A stretch of DNA of 64,000 nucleotides, from NCBI RefSeq assembly GCF_032452875.1, contig NW_026893682.1:248001-312000 (forward strand), read 5' to 3'. The notes below the pieces were generated by a model. That model made no database searches and had not been told where the DNA came from. It saw only the letters and a program-made list of their open reading frames with translations. The position numbers and the translations under genes were made by a program. Source of the stretch: Bos javanicus. Its lineage: Eukaryota > Chordata > Mammalia > Artiodactyla > Bovidae. Within the stretch, counting starts at the first letter, position 1, and each line of letters begins with the position of its first letter. Of the stretch, positions 9,796-23,025 are shown piece after piece.

Positions 9796-11460
9796 ATCAG
9801 TGTATGATAGCAAACATGATCAGCGCATGATCAGTCACATGATCAGCGCCATTAAGTCACGTGATCACTACATGATAGTCATGTGATCAGTCCATGCTCA
9901 GTCACGGTATCAGTGCATGATCAGCCACGTGATCAGTGCATGATCTGTCACATGATTAGTGTATGATCATCCACGTGATCAGTGCATGGGCAGTCATGTG
10001 ATCAGTGCATGATATAGACGTGATCAGTGCATGATCAGTCTCGTGATCAGTGCATGATAGCCACGTGATCAGTGCATGATCAGTCACCTGATGGGTGTAT
10101 GATCATTCACGTGACCTGTACATGGTAGCTACATGATCATTGCATGATCAGCCACGTGAGTAGTGCATGATAGCCACGTGATCACTGCATGATCAGTCAC
10201 GTGATCAGTGCATGATCAGTCATGTGACCAGTACATGGTAGCTGCGTGATCATGGCATGATCAGCCACGTGAGCAGTGCATGATAGCCACGTGATCAGTG
10301 CATGATCAGACACGTGATCAGTGCATGATCAGTCACGTGATCAGTGCATGATCAGCCACGTGATCAGTGCATGATCAGTCACGTGATCAGTGTATGATCA
10401 GCCACGTGATCAGTGCATGATAGCCACGTGATCAGTGCATGATCAGTCACGTGATCAGTGCATGATCAGTCACGTGATCAGTGCATGATCAGCCACGTGA
10501 TCAGTGCATGATCAGCCACGTGATCAGTGCATGATCAGTCACGTGATCAGTGCATGATCAGTCACGTGATCAGTGCATGATAGCTACGTGATCAGTGCAT
10601 GATCAGCCACGTGATCAGTGCATGATAGCCACGTGATCAGTGCATGATAGCCACGTGATCAGTGCATGATCAGTCATGTGATAGTGTGTGATCAGCCACG
10701 TGATCAGTGCATGATAGCCACGTGATCAGTGCATGATCAGTCACGTGATCAGTGCATGATCAGCCACGTGATCAGTGCATGATCAGTCACGTGATCAGTG
10801 CATGATTCCACGTGATCAGTGCATGATCAGCCACGTGATCAGTGCATGATAGCCACGTGATCAGTGCATGAGTCACGTGATCAGTGTATGATCAGCCACG
10901 TGATCAGTGCATGAGTGCCACGTGATCAGTGCATGATAGTCACGTGACAGTGTGTGATCAGCCACGTGATCAGTGCATGATCAGCCACGTGATCAGTGCA
11001 TGATAGCCACGTGATCAGTGCATGATCAGTTACGTGATCAGTGCATGATCAGCCACGTGATCAGTGCATGATCAGACACGTGATCAGTGCATGATCAGCC
11101 ACGTGATCAGTGCATGATATCCACGTGATCAGTGCATGATCAGTCACGTGATCAGTGCATGATCAGCCACGTGATCAGTGCATGATCAGTCACGTGATCA
11201 GTGCATGATCAGCCACGTGATCAGTGCATGATAGCCACGTGATCAGTGCATGATCAGTCACGTGATCAGTGCATGATCAGCCACGTGATCAGTGCATGAT
11301 CAGCCACGTGATCAGTGCATGATCAATTACGTGATCAGTGCATGATCAGTCACGTGACCAGTGCATGGTAGCTACGTGATCATTGCATGATCAGCCACGT
11401 GATCAGTGCATGATAGCCACGTGATCAGTGCATGATAGCCACGTGATCAGTGCATGATCA

Positions 11461-12240
11461 GTCATGTGATACGTGTGTGATCAGCCACGTGATCAGTGCA
11501 TGATATCCACGTGATCAGTGCATGACAGCCACGTGATCAGTGCATGAGAGCCACGTGATCAGTGCATGATCAGTCACGTGATACATGTGTGATCAGCCAC
11601 GTGATCAGTGCATGATGAGCCACGTGATCAGTGCAGGATCAATTACGTGATCAGTGCATGATCAGTCACGTGACCAGTACATGGTTGCTACGTGATCGTT
11701 GCATGATCAGCCACGTGAGCAGAGCATGATAGCCACGTGATCAGTGCATGATCAGTCACGTGATCAGTACATGATCAGTCACGTGAACAGTGCATGATCA
11801 TTTACGTGATCTGTGCATGATCAGTCACGTGACCAGTATATGGTAGCTACGTGATCATTCCATGACGAGCCACGTGAGCAGTGCATGATAGCCACGTGAT
11901 GTGTGCATGAGTTACGTGAGCAGAGTATGATCAGCCACGTGATCAGTGCATGAGTGCCACGTGATCAGTGCATGATATGTCACGTGACAGGTGTGTGATC
12001 AGCCACGTGAACAGTGCATGTTCAGCCACGTGATCAGTGCATGATAGCCACGTGATCAGTGCATGATCAGTTACGTGAGCAGTGTATGATCAGCCACGTG
12101 ATCAGTGCATGGTCAGACACGTGAACAGTGTATGATCAGCCACGTGATCAGTGCATGATATCCAAGTGATCAGTGCATGATCATCACGTGATCAGTGTAT
12201 GATCAGCCACGTGAACAGTGCATGCTCAGTCACGTGATCT
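11461..12240 (+). repeat. Left module L (780 bp) of D6
   Basis: Exact 780-bp spacing from GTCATGTGATACG to the D6 start; marker order as in the D2 copy. Confidence 0.92.
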
Positions 12241-12486
12241 GGGCCTGCTGAGCTGCGTGATTACTGTCTGCTCATCTGCTTGACAATTGCCAGCTGAGCT
12301 GCACGATTCCTGCCTGTCATCTGCTTGACAATTGCCAGCTGTGCTGCGTAATTCCTGCCTGCTCAGCTGCTTGATTATTGCCAGCTGAGCAGCATGATTC
12401 CTCACACTGAGTTCCATGATTATTGCCTGCTGACTGTTTGATTCGTGCCTACTCAGCTCTTTGTTTATTGCCTCCAGAGGCACATG
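12241..12486 (+). repeat. D block 6 (1-bp deletion class)
   Basis: 246 bp with CTCACACTGAG. R carries GTCACAAGATTAG instead of GTCACATGATTAG, shared with the R copies of D8, D18, D24 and D27. Confidence 0.94.
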
Positions 12487-13224
12487 ATCAGTGTATGATA
12501 GCAAACATGATCAGCGCATGATCAGTCACATGATCAGCGCCATTAAGTCACGTGATCACTACATGATAGTCATGTGATCAGTCCATGCTCAGTCACGGTA
12601 TCAGTGCATGATCAGCCACGTGATCAGTGCATGATCTGTCACAAGATTAGTGCATGATCATCCACGTGATCAGTGCATGGGCAGTCATGTGATCAGTGCA
12701 TGATATAGACGTGATCAGTGCATGATCAGTCTCGTGATCAGTGCATGATAGCCACGTGATCAGTGCATGATCAGTCACCTGATGGGTGTATGATCATTCA
12801 CGTGACCTGTACATGGTAGCTACATGATCATTGCATGATCAGCCACGTGAGTAGTGCATGATAGCCACGTGATCAGTGCATGATCAGTCACGTGATCAGT
12901 GCATGATCAGTCATGTGACCAGTACATGGTAGCTGCGTGATCATGCATGATCAGCCACGTGATCAGTGCATGATAGCCACGTGATCAGTGCATGATCAGC
13001 CACGTGATCAGTGCATGATCAGTCACGTGATCAGTGCATGATCAGCCACGTGATCAGTGCATGATCAGCCACGTGATCAGTGCATGATCAATTACGTGAT
13101 CAGTGCATGATCAGTCACGTGACCAGTACATGTAGCTACGTGATCAGTGCATGATCAGCCACGTGATCAGTGCATGATAGCCACGTGATCAGTGCATGAT
13201 AGCCACGTGATCAGTGCATGATCA

Positions 13225-14004
13225 GTCATGTGATACGTGTGTGATCAGCCACGTGATCAGTGCATGATATCCACGTGATCAGTGCATGACAGCCACGTGA
13301 TCAGTGCATGAGAGCCACGTGATCAGTGCATGATCAGTCACGTGATACATGTGTGATCAGCCACGTGATCAGTGCATGATGAGCCACGTGATCAGTGCAG
13401 GATCAATTACGTGATCAGTGCATGATCAGTCACGTGACCAGTACATGGTTGCTACGTGATCGTTGCATGATCAGCCACGTGAGCAGAGCATGATAGCCAC
13501 GTGATCAGTGCATGATCAGTCACGTGATCAGTACATGATCAGTCACGTGAACAGTGCATGATCATTTACGTGATCTGTGCATGATCAGTCACGTGACCAG
13601 TATATGGTTGCTACGTGATCATTCCATGACGAGCCACGTGAGCAGTGCATGATAGCCACGTGATGTGTGCATGAGTTACGTGAGCAGAGTATGATCAGCC
13701 ACGTGATCAGTGCATGAGTGCCACGTGATCAGTGCATGATATGTCACGTGACAGGTGTGTGATCAGCCACGTGAACAGTGCATGTTCAGCCACGTGATCA
13801 GTGCATGATAGCCACGTGATCAGTGCATGATCAGTTACGTGAGCAGTGTATGATCAGCCACGTGATCAGTGCATGGTCAGACACGTGAACAGTGTATGAT
13901 CAGCCACGTGATCAGTGCATGATATCCAAGTGATCAGTGCATGATCATCACGTGATCAGTGTATGATCAGCCACGTGAACAGTGCATGCTCAGTCACGTG
14001 ATCT
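13225..14004 (+). repeat. Left module L (780 bp) of D7
   Basis: Exact 780-bp spacing; uses GGTTGCTACG after CCAGTATAT where several other L copies have GGTAGCTACG. Confidence 0.92.
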
Positions 14005-14251
14005 GGGCCTGCTGAGCTGCGTGATTACTGTCTGCTCATCTGCTTGACAATTGCCAGCTGAGCTGCACGATTCCTGCCTGTCATCTGCTTGACAATTGCC
14101 AGCTGTGCTGCGTAATTCCTGCCTGCTCAGCTGCTTGATTATTGCCAGCTGAGCAGCATGATTCCTCACACCTGAGTTCCATGATTATTGCCTGCTGACT
14201 GTTTGATTCGTGCCTACTCAGCTCTTTGTTTATTGCCTCCAGAGGCACATG
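14005..14251 (+). repeat. D block 7
   Basis: 247-bp reference form. L, D and R together span about 13,225-14,712, and the same arrangement recurs 4454 bp later around D9. Confidence 0.95.
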
Positions 14252-15914
14252 ATCAGTGTATGATAGCAAACATGATCAGCGCATGATCAGTCACATGATC
14301 AGCGCCATTAAGTCACGTGATCACTACATGATAGTCATGTGATCAGTCCATGCTCAGTCACGGTATCAGTGCATGATCAGCCACGTGATCAGTGCATGAT
14401 CTGTCACATGATTAGTGTATGATCATCCACGTGATCAGTGCATGGGCAGTCATGTGATCAGTGCATGATATAGACGTGATCAGTGCATGATCAGTCTCGT
14501 GATCAGTGCATGATAGCCACGTGATCAGTGCATGATCAGTCACCTGATGGGTGTATGATCATTCACGTGACCTGTACATGGTAGCTACATGATCATTGCA
14601 TGATCAGCCACGTGAGTAGTGCATGATAGCCACGTGATCACTGCATGATCAGTCACGTGATCAGTGCATGATCAGTCATGTGACCAGTACATGGTAGCTG
14701 CGTGATCATGGCATGATCAGCCACGTGAGCAGTGCATGATAGCCACGTGATCAGTGCATGATCAGACACGTGATCAGTGCATGATCAGTCACGTGATCAG
14801 TGCATGATCAGCCACGTGATCAGTGCATGATCAGTCACGTGATCAGTGTATGTCAGCCACGTGATCAGTGCATGATAGCCACGTGATCAGTGCATGATCA
14901 GTCACGTGATCAGTGCATGATCAGTCACGTGATCAGTGCATGATCAGCCACGTGATCAGTGCATGATCAGCCACGTGATCAGTGCATGATCAGTCACGTG
15001 ATCAGTGCATGATCAGTCACGTGACCAGTGCATGGAAGCTACGTGATCATTGCATGATCAGCCACGTGATCAGTGCATGATAGCCACGTGATCAGTGCAT
15101 GATAGCCACGTGATCAGTGCATGATCAGTCACGTGATAGTGTGTGATCAGCCACGTGATCAGTGCATGATAGCCACGTGATCAGTGCATGATCAGTCACG
15201 TGATCAGTGCATGATCAGCCACGTGATCAGTGCATGATCAGTCACGTGATCAGTGCATGGTTCCACGTGATCAGTGCATGACAGCCACGTGATCAGTGCA
15301 TGATAGCCACGTGATCAGTGCATGAGTCACGTGATCAGTGTATGATCAGCCACGTGATCAGTGCATGAGTGCCACGTGATCAGTGCATGATAGTCACGTG
15401 ACAGTGTGTGATCAGCCACGTGATCAGTGCATGATCAGCCACGTGATCAGTGCATGATAGCCACGTGATCAGTGCATGATCAGTTACGTGATCAGTGCAT
15501 GATCAGCCACGTGATCAGTGCATGATCAGACACGTGATCAGTGCATGATCAGCCACGTGATCAGTGCATGATAGCCACGTGATCAGTGCATGATCAGTCA
15601 CGTGATCAGTGCATGATCAGCCACGTGATCAGTGCATGATCAGTCACGTGATCAGTGCATGATCAGCCACGTGATCAGTGCATGATAGCCACGTGATCAG
15701 TGCATGATCAGTCACGTGATCAGTGCATGATCAGCCACGTGATCAGTGCATGATCAGCCACGTGATCAGTGCATGATCAATTACGTGATCAGTGCATGAT
15801 CAGTCACGTGACCAGTACATGGTAGCTACGTGATCATTGCATGATCAGCCACGTGATCAGTGCATGATAGCCACGTGATCAGTGCATGATAGCCACGTGA
15901 TCAGTGCATGATCA

Positions 15915-16694
15915 GTCATGTGATACGTGTGTGATCAGCCACGTGATCAGTGCATGATATCCACGTGATCAGTGCATGACAGCCACGTGATCAGTGCATG
16001 ATAGCCACGTGATCAGTGCATGATCAGTCACGTGATACATGTGTGATCAGCCACGTGATCAGTGCATGATGAGCCACGTGATCAGTGCAGGATCAATTAC
16101 GTGATCAGTGCATGATCAGTCACGTGACCAGTACATGGTTGCTACGTGATCGTTGCATGATCAGCCACGTGAGCAGAGCATGATAGCCACGTGATCAGTG
16201 CATGATCAGTCACGTGATCAGTACATGATCAGTCACGTGAACAGTGCATGATCATTTACGTGATCTGTGCATGATCAGTCACGTGACCAGTATATGGTAG
16301 CTACGTGATCATTCCATGACGAGCCACGTGAGCAGTGCATGATAGCCACGTGATGTGTGCATGAGTTACGTGAGCAGAGTATGATCAGCCACGTGATCAG
16401 TGCATGAGTGCCACGTGATCAGTGCATGATATGTCACGTGACAGGTGTGTGATCAGCCACGTGAACAGTGCATGTTCAGCCACGTGATCAGTGCATGATA
16501 GCCACGTGATCAGTGCATGATCAGTTACGTGAGCAGTGTATGATCAGCCACGTGATCAGTGCATGGTCAGACACGTGAACAGTGTATGATCAGCCACGTG
16601 ATCAGTGCATGATATCCAAGTGATCAGTGCATGATCATCACGTGATCAGTGTATGATCAGCCACGTGAACAGTGCATGCTCAGTCACGTGATCT
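15915..16694 (+). repeat. Left module L (780 bp) of D8
   Basis: Exact 780-bp spacing. One monomer is softened to GCATGATAGCC where its sister copies have GCATGAGAGCC. Confidence 0.92.
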
Positions 16695-16940
16695 GGGCCT
16701 GCTGAGCTGCGTGATTACTGTCTGCTCATCTGCTTGACAATTGCCAGCTGAGCTGCACGATTCCTGCCTGTCATCTGCTTGACAATTGCCAGCTGTGCTG
16801 CGTAATTCCTGCCTGCTCAGCTGCTTGATTATTGCCAGCTGAGCAGCATGATTCCTCACACTGAGTTCCATGATTATTGCCTGCTGACTGTTTGATTCGT
16901 GCCTACTCAGCTCTTTGTTTATTGCCTCCAGAGGCACATG
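16695..16940 (+). repeat. D block 8 (1-bp deletion class)
   Basis: 246 bp, CTCACACTGAG; R with GTCACAAGATTAG. Lies exactly 4454 bp after D6. Confidence 0.94.
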
Positions 16941-17678
16941 ATCAGTGTATGATAGCAAACATGATCAGCGCATGATCAGTCACATGATCAGCGCCATTAA
17001 GTCACGTGATCACTACATGATAGTCATGTGATCAGTCCATGCTCAGTCACGGTATCAGTGCATGATCAGCCACGTGATCAGTGCATGATCTGTCACAAGA
17101 TTAGTGTATGATCATCCACGTGATCAGTGCATGGGCAGTCATGTGATCAGTGCATGATATAGACGTGATCAGTGCATGATCAGTCTCGTGATCAGTGCAT
17201 GATAGCCACGTGATCAGTGCATGATCAGTCACCTGATGGGTGTATGATCATTCACGTGACCTGTACATGGTAGCTACATGATCATTGCATGATCAGCCAC
17301 GTGAGTAGTGCATGATAGCCACGTGATCACTGCATGATCAGTCACGTGATCAGTGCATGATCAGTCATGTGACCAGTACATGGTAGCTGCGTGATCATGC
17401 ATGATCAGCCACGTGATCAGTGCATGATAGCCACGTGATCAGTGCATGATCAGCCACGTGATCAGTGCATGATCAGTCACGTGATCAGTGCATGATCAGC
17501 CACGTGATCAGTGCATGATCAGCCACGTGATCAGTGCATGATCAATTACGTGATCAGTGCATGATCAGTCACGTGACCAGTACATGTAGCTACGTGATCA
17601 GTGCATGATCAGCCACGTGATCAGTGCATGATAGCCACGTGATCAGTGCATGATAGCCACGTGATCAGTGCATGATCA

Positions 17679-18458
17679 GTCATGTGATACGTGTGTGATC
17701 AGCCACGTGATCAGTGCATGATATCCACGTGATCAGTGCATGACAGCCACGTGATCAGTGCATGAGAGCCACGTGATCAGTGCATGATCAGTCACGTGAT
17801 ACATGTGTGATCAGCCACGTGATCAGTGCATGATGAGCCACGTGATCAGTGCAGGATCAATTACGTGATCAGTGCATGATCAGTCACGTGACCAGTACAT
17901 GGTTGCTACGTGATCGTTGCATGATCAGCCACGTGAGCAGAGCATGATAGCCACGTGATCAGTGCATGATCAGTCACGTGATCAGTACATGATCAGTCAC
18001 GTGAACAGTGCATGATCATTTACGTGATCTGTGCATGATCAGTCACGTGACCAGTATATGGTTGCTACGTGATCATTCCATGACGAGCCACGTGAGCAGT
18101 GCATGATAGCCACGTGATGTGTGCATGAGTTACGTGAGCAGAGTATGATCAGCCACGTGATCAGTGCATGAGTGCCACGTGATCAGTGCATGATATGTCA
18201 CGTGACAGGTGTGTGATCAGCCACGTGAACAGTGCATGTTCAGCCACGTGATCAGTGCATGATAGCCACGTGATCAGTGCATGATCAGTTACGTGAGCAG
18301 TGTATGATCAGCCACGTGATCAGTGCATGGTCAGACACGTGAACAGTGTATGATCAGCCACGTGATCAGTGCATGATATCCAAGTGATCAGTGCATGATC
18401 ATCACGTGATCAGTGTATGATCAGCCACGTGAACAGTGCATGCTCAGTCACGTGATCT
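17679..18458 (+). repeat. Left module L (780 bp) of D9
   Basis: Exact 780-bp spacing; shares GGTTGCTACG with the L of D7. Confidence 0.92.
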
Positions 18459-18705
18459 GGGCCTGCTGAGCTGCGTGATTACTGTCTGCTCATCTGCTTG
18501 ACAATTGCCAGCTGAGCTGCACGATTCCTGCCTGTCATCTGCTTGACAATTGCCAGCTGTGCTGCGTAATTCCTGCCTGCTCAGCTGCTTGATTATTGCC
18601 AGCTGAGCAGCATGATTCCTCACACCTGAGTTCCATGATTATTGCCTGCTGACTGTTTGATTCGTGCCTACTCAGCTCTTTGTTTATTGCCTCCAGAGGC
18701 ACATG
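18459..18705 (+). repeat. D block 9
   Basis: 247-bp reference form with full R to about 19,166. Confidence 0.95.
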
Positions 18706-20368
18706 ATCAGTGTATGATAGCAAACATGATCAGCGCATGATCAGTCACATGATCAGCGCCATTAAGTCACGTGATCACTACATGATAGTCATGTGATCAG
18801 TCCATGCTCAGTCACGGTATCAGTGCATGATCAGCCACGTGATCAGTGCATGATCTGTCACATGATTAGTGTATGATCATCCACGTGATCAGTGCATGGG
18901 CAGTCATGTGATCAGTGCATGATATAGACGTGATCAGTGCATGATCAGTCTCGTGATCAGTGCATGATAGCCACGTGATCAGTGCATGATCAGTCACCTG
19001 ATGGGTGTATGATCATTCACGTGACCTGTACATGGTAGCTACATGATCATTGCATGATCAGCCACGTGAGTAGTGCATGATAGCCACGTGATCACTGCAT
19101 GATCAGTCACGTGATCAGTGCATGATCAGTCATGTGACCAGTACATGGTAGCTGCGTGATCATGGCATGATCAGCCACGTGAGCAGTGCATGATAGCCAC
19201 GTGATCAGTGCATGATCAGACACGTGATCAGTGCATGATCAGTCACGTGATCAGTGCATGATCAGCCACGTGATCAGTGCATGATCAGGCACGTGATCAG
19301 TGTATGTCAGCCACGTGATCAGTGCATGATAGCCACGTGATCAGTGCATGATCAGTCACGTGATCAGTGCATGATCAGTCACGTGATCAGTGCATGATCA
19401 GCCACGTGATCAGTGCATGATCAGCCACGTGATCAGTGCATGATCAATTACGTGATCAGTGCATGATCAGTCACGTGACCAGTGCATGAAGCTACGTGAT
19501 CATTGCATGATCAGCCACGTGATCAGTGCATGATAGCCACGTGATCAGTGCATGATAGCCACGTGATCAGTGCATGATCAGTCATGTGATAGTGTGTGAT
19601 CAGCCACGTGATCAGTGCATGATATCCACGTGATCAGTGCATGATCAGTCACGTGATCAGTGCATGATCAGCCACGTGATCAGTGCATGATCAGTCACGT
19701 GATCAGTGCATGGTTCCACGTGATCAGTGCATGATCAGCCACGTGATCAGTGCATGATAGCCACGTGATCAGTGCATGAGTCACGTGATCAGTGTATGAT
19801 CAGCCACGTGATCAGTGCATGAGTGCCACGTGATCAGTGCATGATAGTCACGTGACAGTGTGTGATCAGCCACGTGATCAGTGCATGATCAGCCACGTGA
19901 TCAGTGCATGATAGCCACGTGATCAGTGCATGATCAGTTACGTGATCAGTGCATGATCAGCCACGTGATCAGTGCATGATCAGACACGTGATCAGTGCAT
20001 GATCAGCCACGTGATCAGTGCATGATAGCCACGTGATCAGTGCATGATCAGTCACGTGATCAGTGCATGATCAGCCACGTGATCAGTGCATGATCAGTCA
20101 CGTGATCAGTGCATGATCAGCCACGTGATCAGTGCATGATAGCCACGTGATCAGTGCATGATCAGTCACGTGATCAGTGCATGATCAGCCACGTGATCAG
20201 TGCATGATCAGCCACGTGATCAGTGCATGATCAATTACGTGATCAGTGCATGATCAGTCACGTGACCAGTACATGGTAGCTACGTGATCATTGCATGATC
20301 AGCCACGTGATCAGTGCATGATAGCCACGTGATCAGTGCATGATAGCCACGTGATCAGTGCATGATCA

Positions 20369-21148
20369 GTCATGTGATACGTGTGTGATCAGCCACGTGA
20401 TCAGTGCATGATATCCACGTGATCAGTGCATGACAGCCACGTGATCAGTGCATGAGAGCCACGTGATCAGTGCATGATCAGTCACGTGATACATGTGTGA
20501 TCAGCCACGTGATCAGTGCATGATGAGCCACGTGATCAGTGCAGGATCAATTACGTGATCAGTGCATGATCAGTCACGTGACCAGTACATGGTTGCTACG
20601 TGATCGTTGCATGATCAGCCACGTGAGCAGAGCATGATAGCCACGTGATCAGTGCATGATCAGTCACGTGATCAGTACATGATCAGTCACGTGAACAGTG
20701 CATGATCATTTACGTGATCTGTGCATGATCAGTCACGTGACCAGTATATGGTAGCTACGTGATCATTCCATGACGAGCCACGTGAGCAGTGCATGATAGC
20801 CACGTGATGTGTGCATGAGTTACGTGAGCAGAGTATGATCAGCCACGTGATCAGTGCATGAGTGCCACGTGATCAGTGCATGATATGTCACGTGACAGGT
20901 GTGTGATCAGCCACGTGAACAGTGCATGTTCAGCCACGTGATCAGTGCATGATAGCCACGTGATCAGTGCATGATCAGTTACGTGAGCAGTGTATGATCA
21001 GCCACGTGATCAGTGCATGGTCAGACACGTGAACAGTGTATGATCAGCCACGTGATCAGTGCATGATATCCAAGTGATCAGTGCATGATCATCACGTGAT
21101 CAGTGTATGATCAGCCACGTGAACAGTGCATGCTCAGTCACGTGATCT
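20369..21148 (+). repeat. Left module L (780 bp) of D10
   Basis: Exact 780-bp spacing and the marker order of the D2 copy. Confidence 0.92.
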
Positions 21149-21394
21149 GGGCCTGCTGAGCTGCGTGATTACTGTCTGCTCATCTGCTTGACAATTGCCA
21201 GCTGAGCTGCACGATTCCTGCCTGTCATCTGCTTGACAATTGCCAGCTGTGCTGCGTAATTCCTGCCTGCTCAGCTGCTTGATTATTGCCAGCTGAGCAG
21301 CATGATTCCTCACACTGAGTTCCATGATTATTGCCTGCTGACTGTTTGATTCGTGCCTACTCAGCTCTTTGTTTATTGCCTCCAGAGGCACATG
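21149..21394 (+). repeat. D block 10 (1-bp deletion class)
   Basis: 246 bp, CTCACACTGAG; exactly 4454 bp after D8. R has GTCACATGATTAGTGCATG rather than the CACAAG form. Confidence 0.94.
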
Positions 21395-22778
21395 ATCAGT
21401 GTATGATAGCAAACATGATCAGCGCATGATCAGTCACATGATCAGCGCCATTAAGTCACGTGATCACTACATGATAGTCATGTGATCAGTCCATGCTCAG
21501 TCACGGTATCAGTGCATGATCAGCCACGTGATCAGTGCATGATCTGTCACATGATTAGTGCATGATCATCCACGTGATCAGTGCATGGGCAGTCATGTGA
21601 TCAGTGCATGATATAGACGTGATCAGTGCATGATCAGTCTCGTGATCAGTGCATGATAGCCACGTGATCAGTGCATGATCAGTCACCTGATGGGTGTATG
21701 ATCATTCACGTGACCTGTACATGGTAGCTACATGATCATTGCATGATCAGCCACGTGAGTAGTGCATGATAGCCACGTGATCACTGCATGATCAGTCACG
21801 TGATCAGTGCATGATCAGTCATGTGACCAGTACATGGTAGCTGCGTGATCATGGCATGATCAGCCACGTGAGCAGTGCATGATAGCCACGTGATCAGTGC
21901 ATGATCAGACACGTGATCAGTGCATGATCAGTCACGTGATCAGTGCATGATCAGCCACGTGATCAGTGCATGATCAGGCACGTGATCAGTGCATGATCAG
22001 CCACGTGATCAGTGCATGATAGCCACGTGATCAGTGCATGATCAGTCACGTGATCAGTGCATGATCAGTCACGTGATCAGTGCATGATCAGCCACGTGAT
22101 CAGTGCATGATCAATTACGTGATCAGTGCATGATCAGTCACGTGACCAGTACATGGTAGCTACGTGATCATTGCATGATCAGCCACGTGATCAGTGCATG
22201 ATAGCCACGTGATCAGTGCATGATCAGCCACGTGATCAGTGCATGATCAGTCACGTGATAGTGCATGATCAGCCACGTGATCAGTGCATGATCAGCCACG
22301 TGATCAGTGCATGATAGCCACGTGATCAGTGCATGATCAGTCACGTGATCATGTGTGATCAGCCACGTGATCAGTGCATGATCAGCCACGTGATCAGTGC
22401 ATGATCAGTTACGTGATCAGTGCATGATCAGTCACGTGATCAGTGCATGGTTGCTACGTGATCATGCATGATCAGCCACGTGAGCAGTGCATGATAGCCA
22501 CGTGATCAGTGCATGATCAGCCACGTGATCAGTGCATGAGTGCCACGTGATCAGTGCATGATAGTCACGTGACAGTGCATGATCAGCCACGTGATCAGTG
22601 CATGATCAGCCACGTGATCAGTGCATGATAGCCACGTGATCAGTGCATGATCAGTCACGTGATCAGTGTATGATCAGCCACGTGATCAGTGCATGATATC
22701 CAAGTGATCAGTGCATGATCATCACGTGATCAGTGTATGATCAGCCACGTGAACAGTGCATGCTCAGTCACGTGATCT

Positions 22779-23025
22779 GGGCCTGCTGAGCTGCGTGATT
22801 ACTGTCTGCTCATCTGCTTGACAATTGCCAGCTGAGCTGCACGATTCCTGCCTGTCATCTGCTTGACAATTGCCAGCTGTGCTGCGTAATTCCTGCCTGC
22901 TCAGCTGCTTGATTATTGCCAGCTGAGCAGCATGATTCCTCACACCTGAGTTCCATGATTATTGCCTGCTGACTGTTTGATTCGTGCCTACTCAGCTCTT
23001 TGTTTATTGCCTCCAGAGGCACATG
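22779..23025 (+). repeat. D block 11
   Basis: 247-bp reference form. Upstream L identity is limited to the last few monomers (GATATCCAAG onward). R is truncated after CACGGTATCAG. Confidence 0.95.

Larger units (their letters stand above)
9549..14004 (+). repeat. Super-repeat copy 1 (4456 bp)
   Basis: Contains D5, a D-less unit with a softened L (about 10,673-11,126; markers GATTCCACG, GAGTGCCACG near 10,912, GATATCCACG), and D6 with its own L. The GAGTGCC marker spacings are about 1652, 1040 and 1763 bp, giving three higher-order units, two with D. It is 2 bp longer than copy 2, matching GTATGATCAGCC here against GTATGTCAGCC there. Confidence 0.9.
14005..18458 (+). repeat. Super-repeat copy 2 (4454 bp)
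   Basis: Same order as copy 1: D7, a D-less unit (GGTTCCACG near 15,260; GAGTGCC near 15,367), then L and D8. D6 to D8, D7 to D9 and D8 to D10 are each exactly 4454 bp apart, so there is no net length change across two periods. Confidence 0.92.
18459..22778 (+). repeat. Super-repeat copy 3 (4320 bp)
   Basis: D9, D-less unit (GGTTCCACG near 19,713; GAGTGCC near 19,821), L and D10 as in copies 1 and 2. The interval from D10 to D11 is 1630 bp instead of 1764 bp, about six monomers shorter, and its L is largely consensus. Confidence 0.88.
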
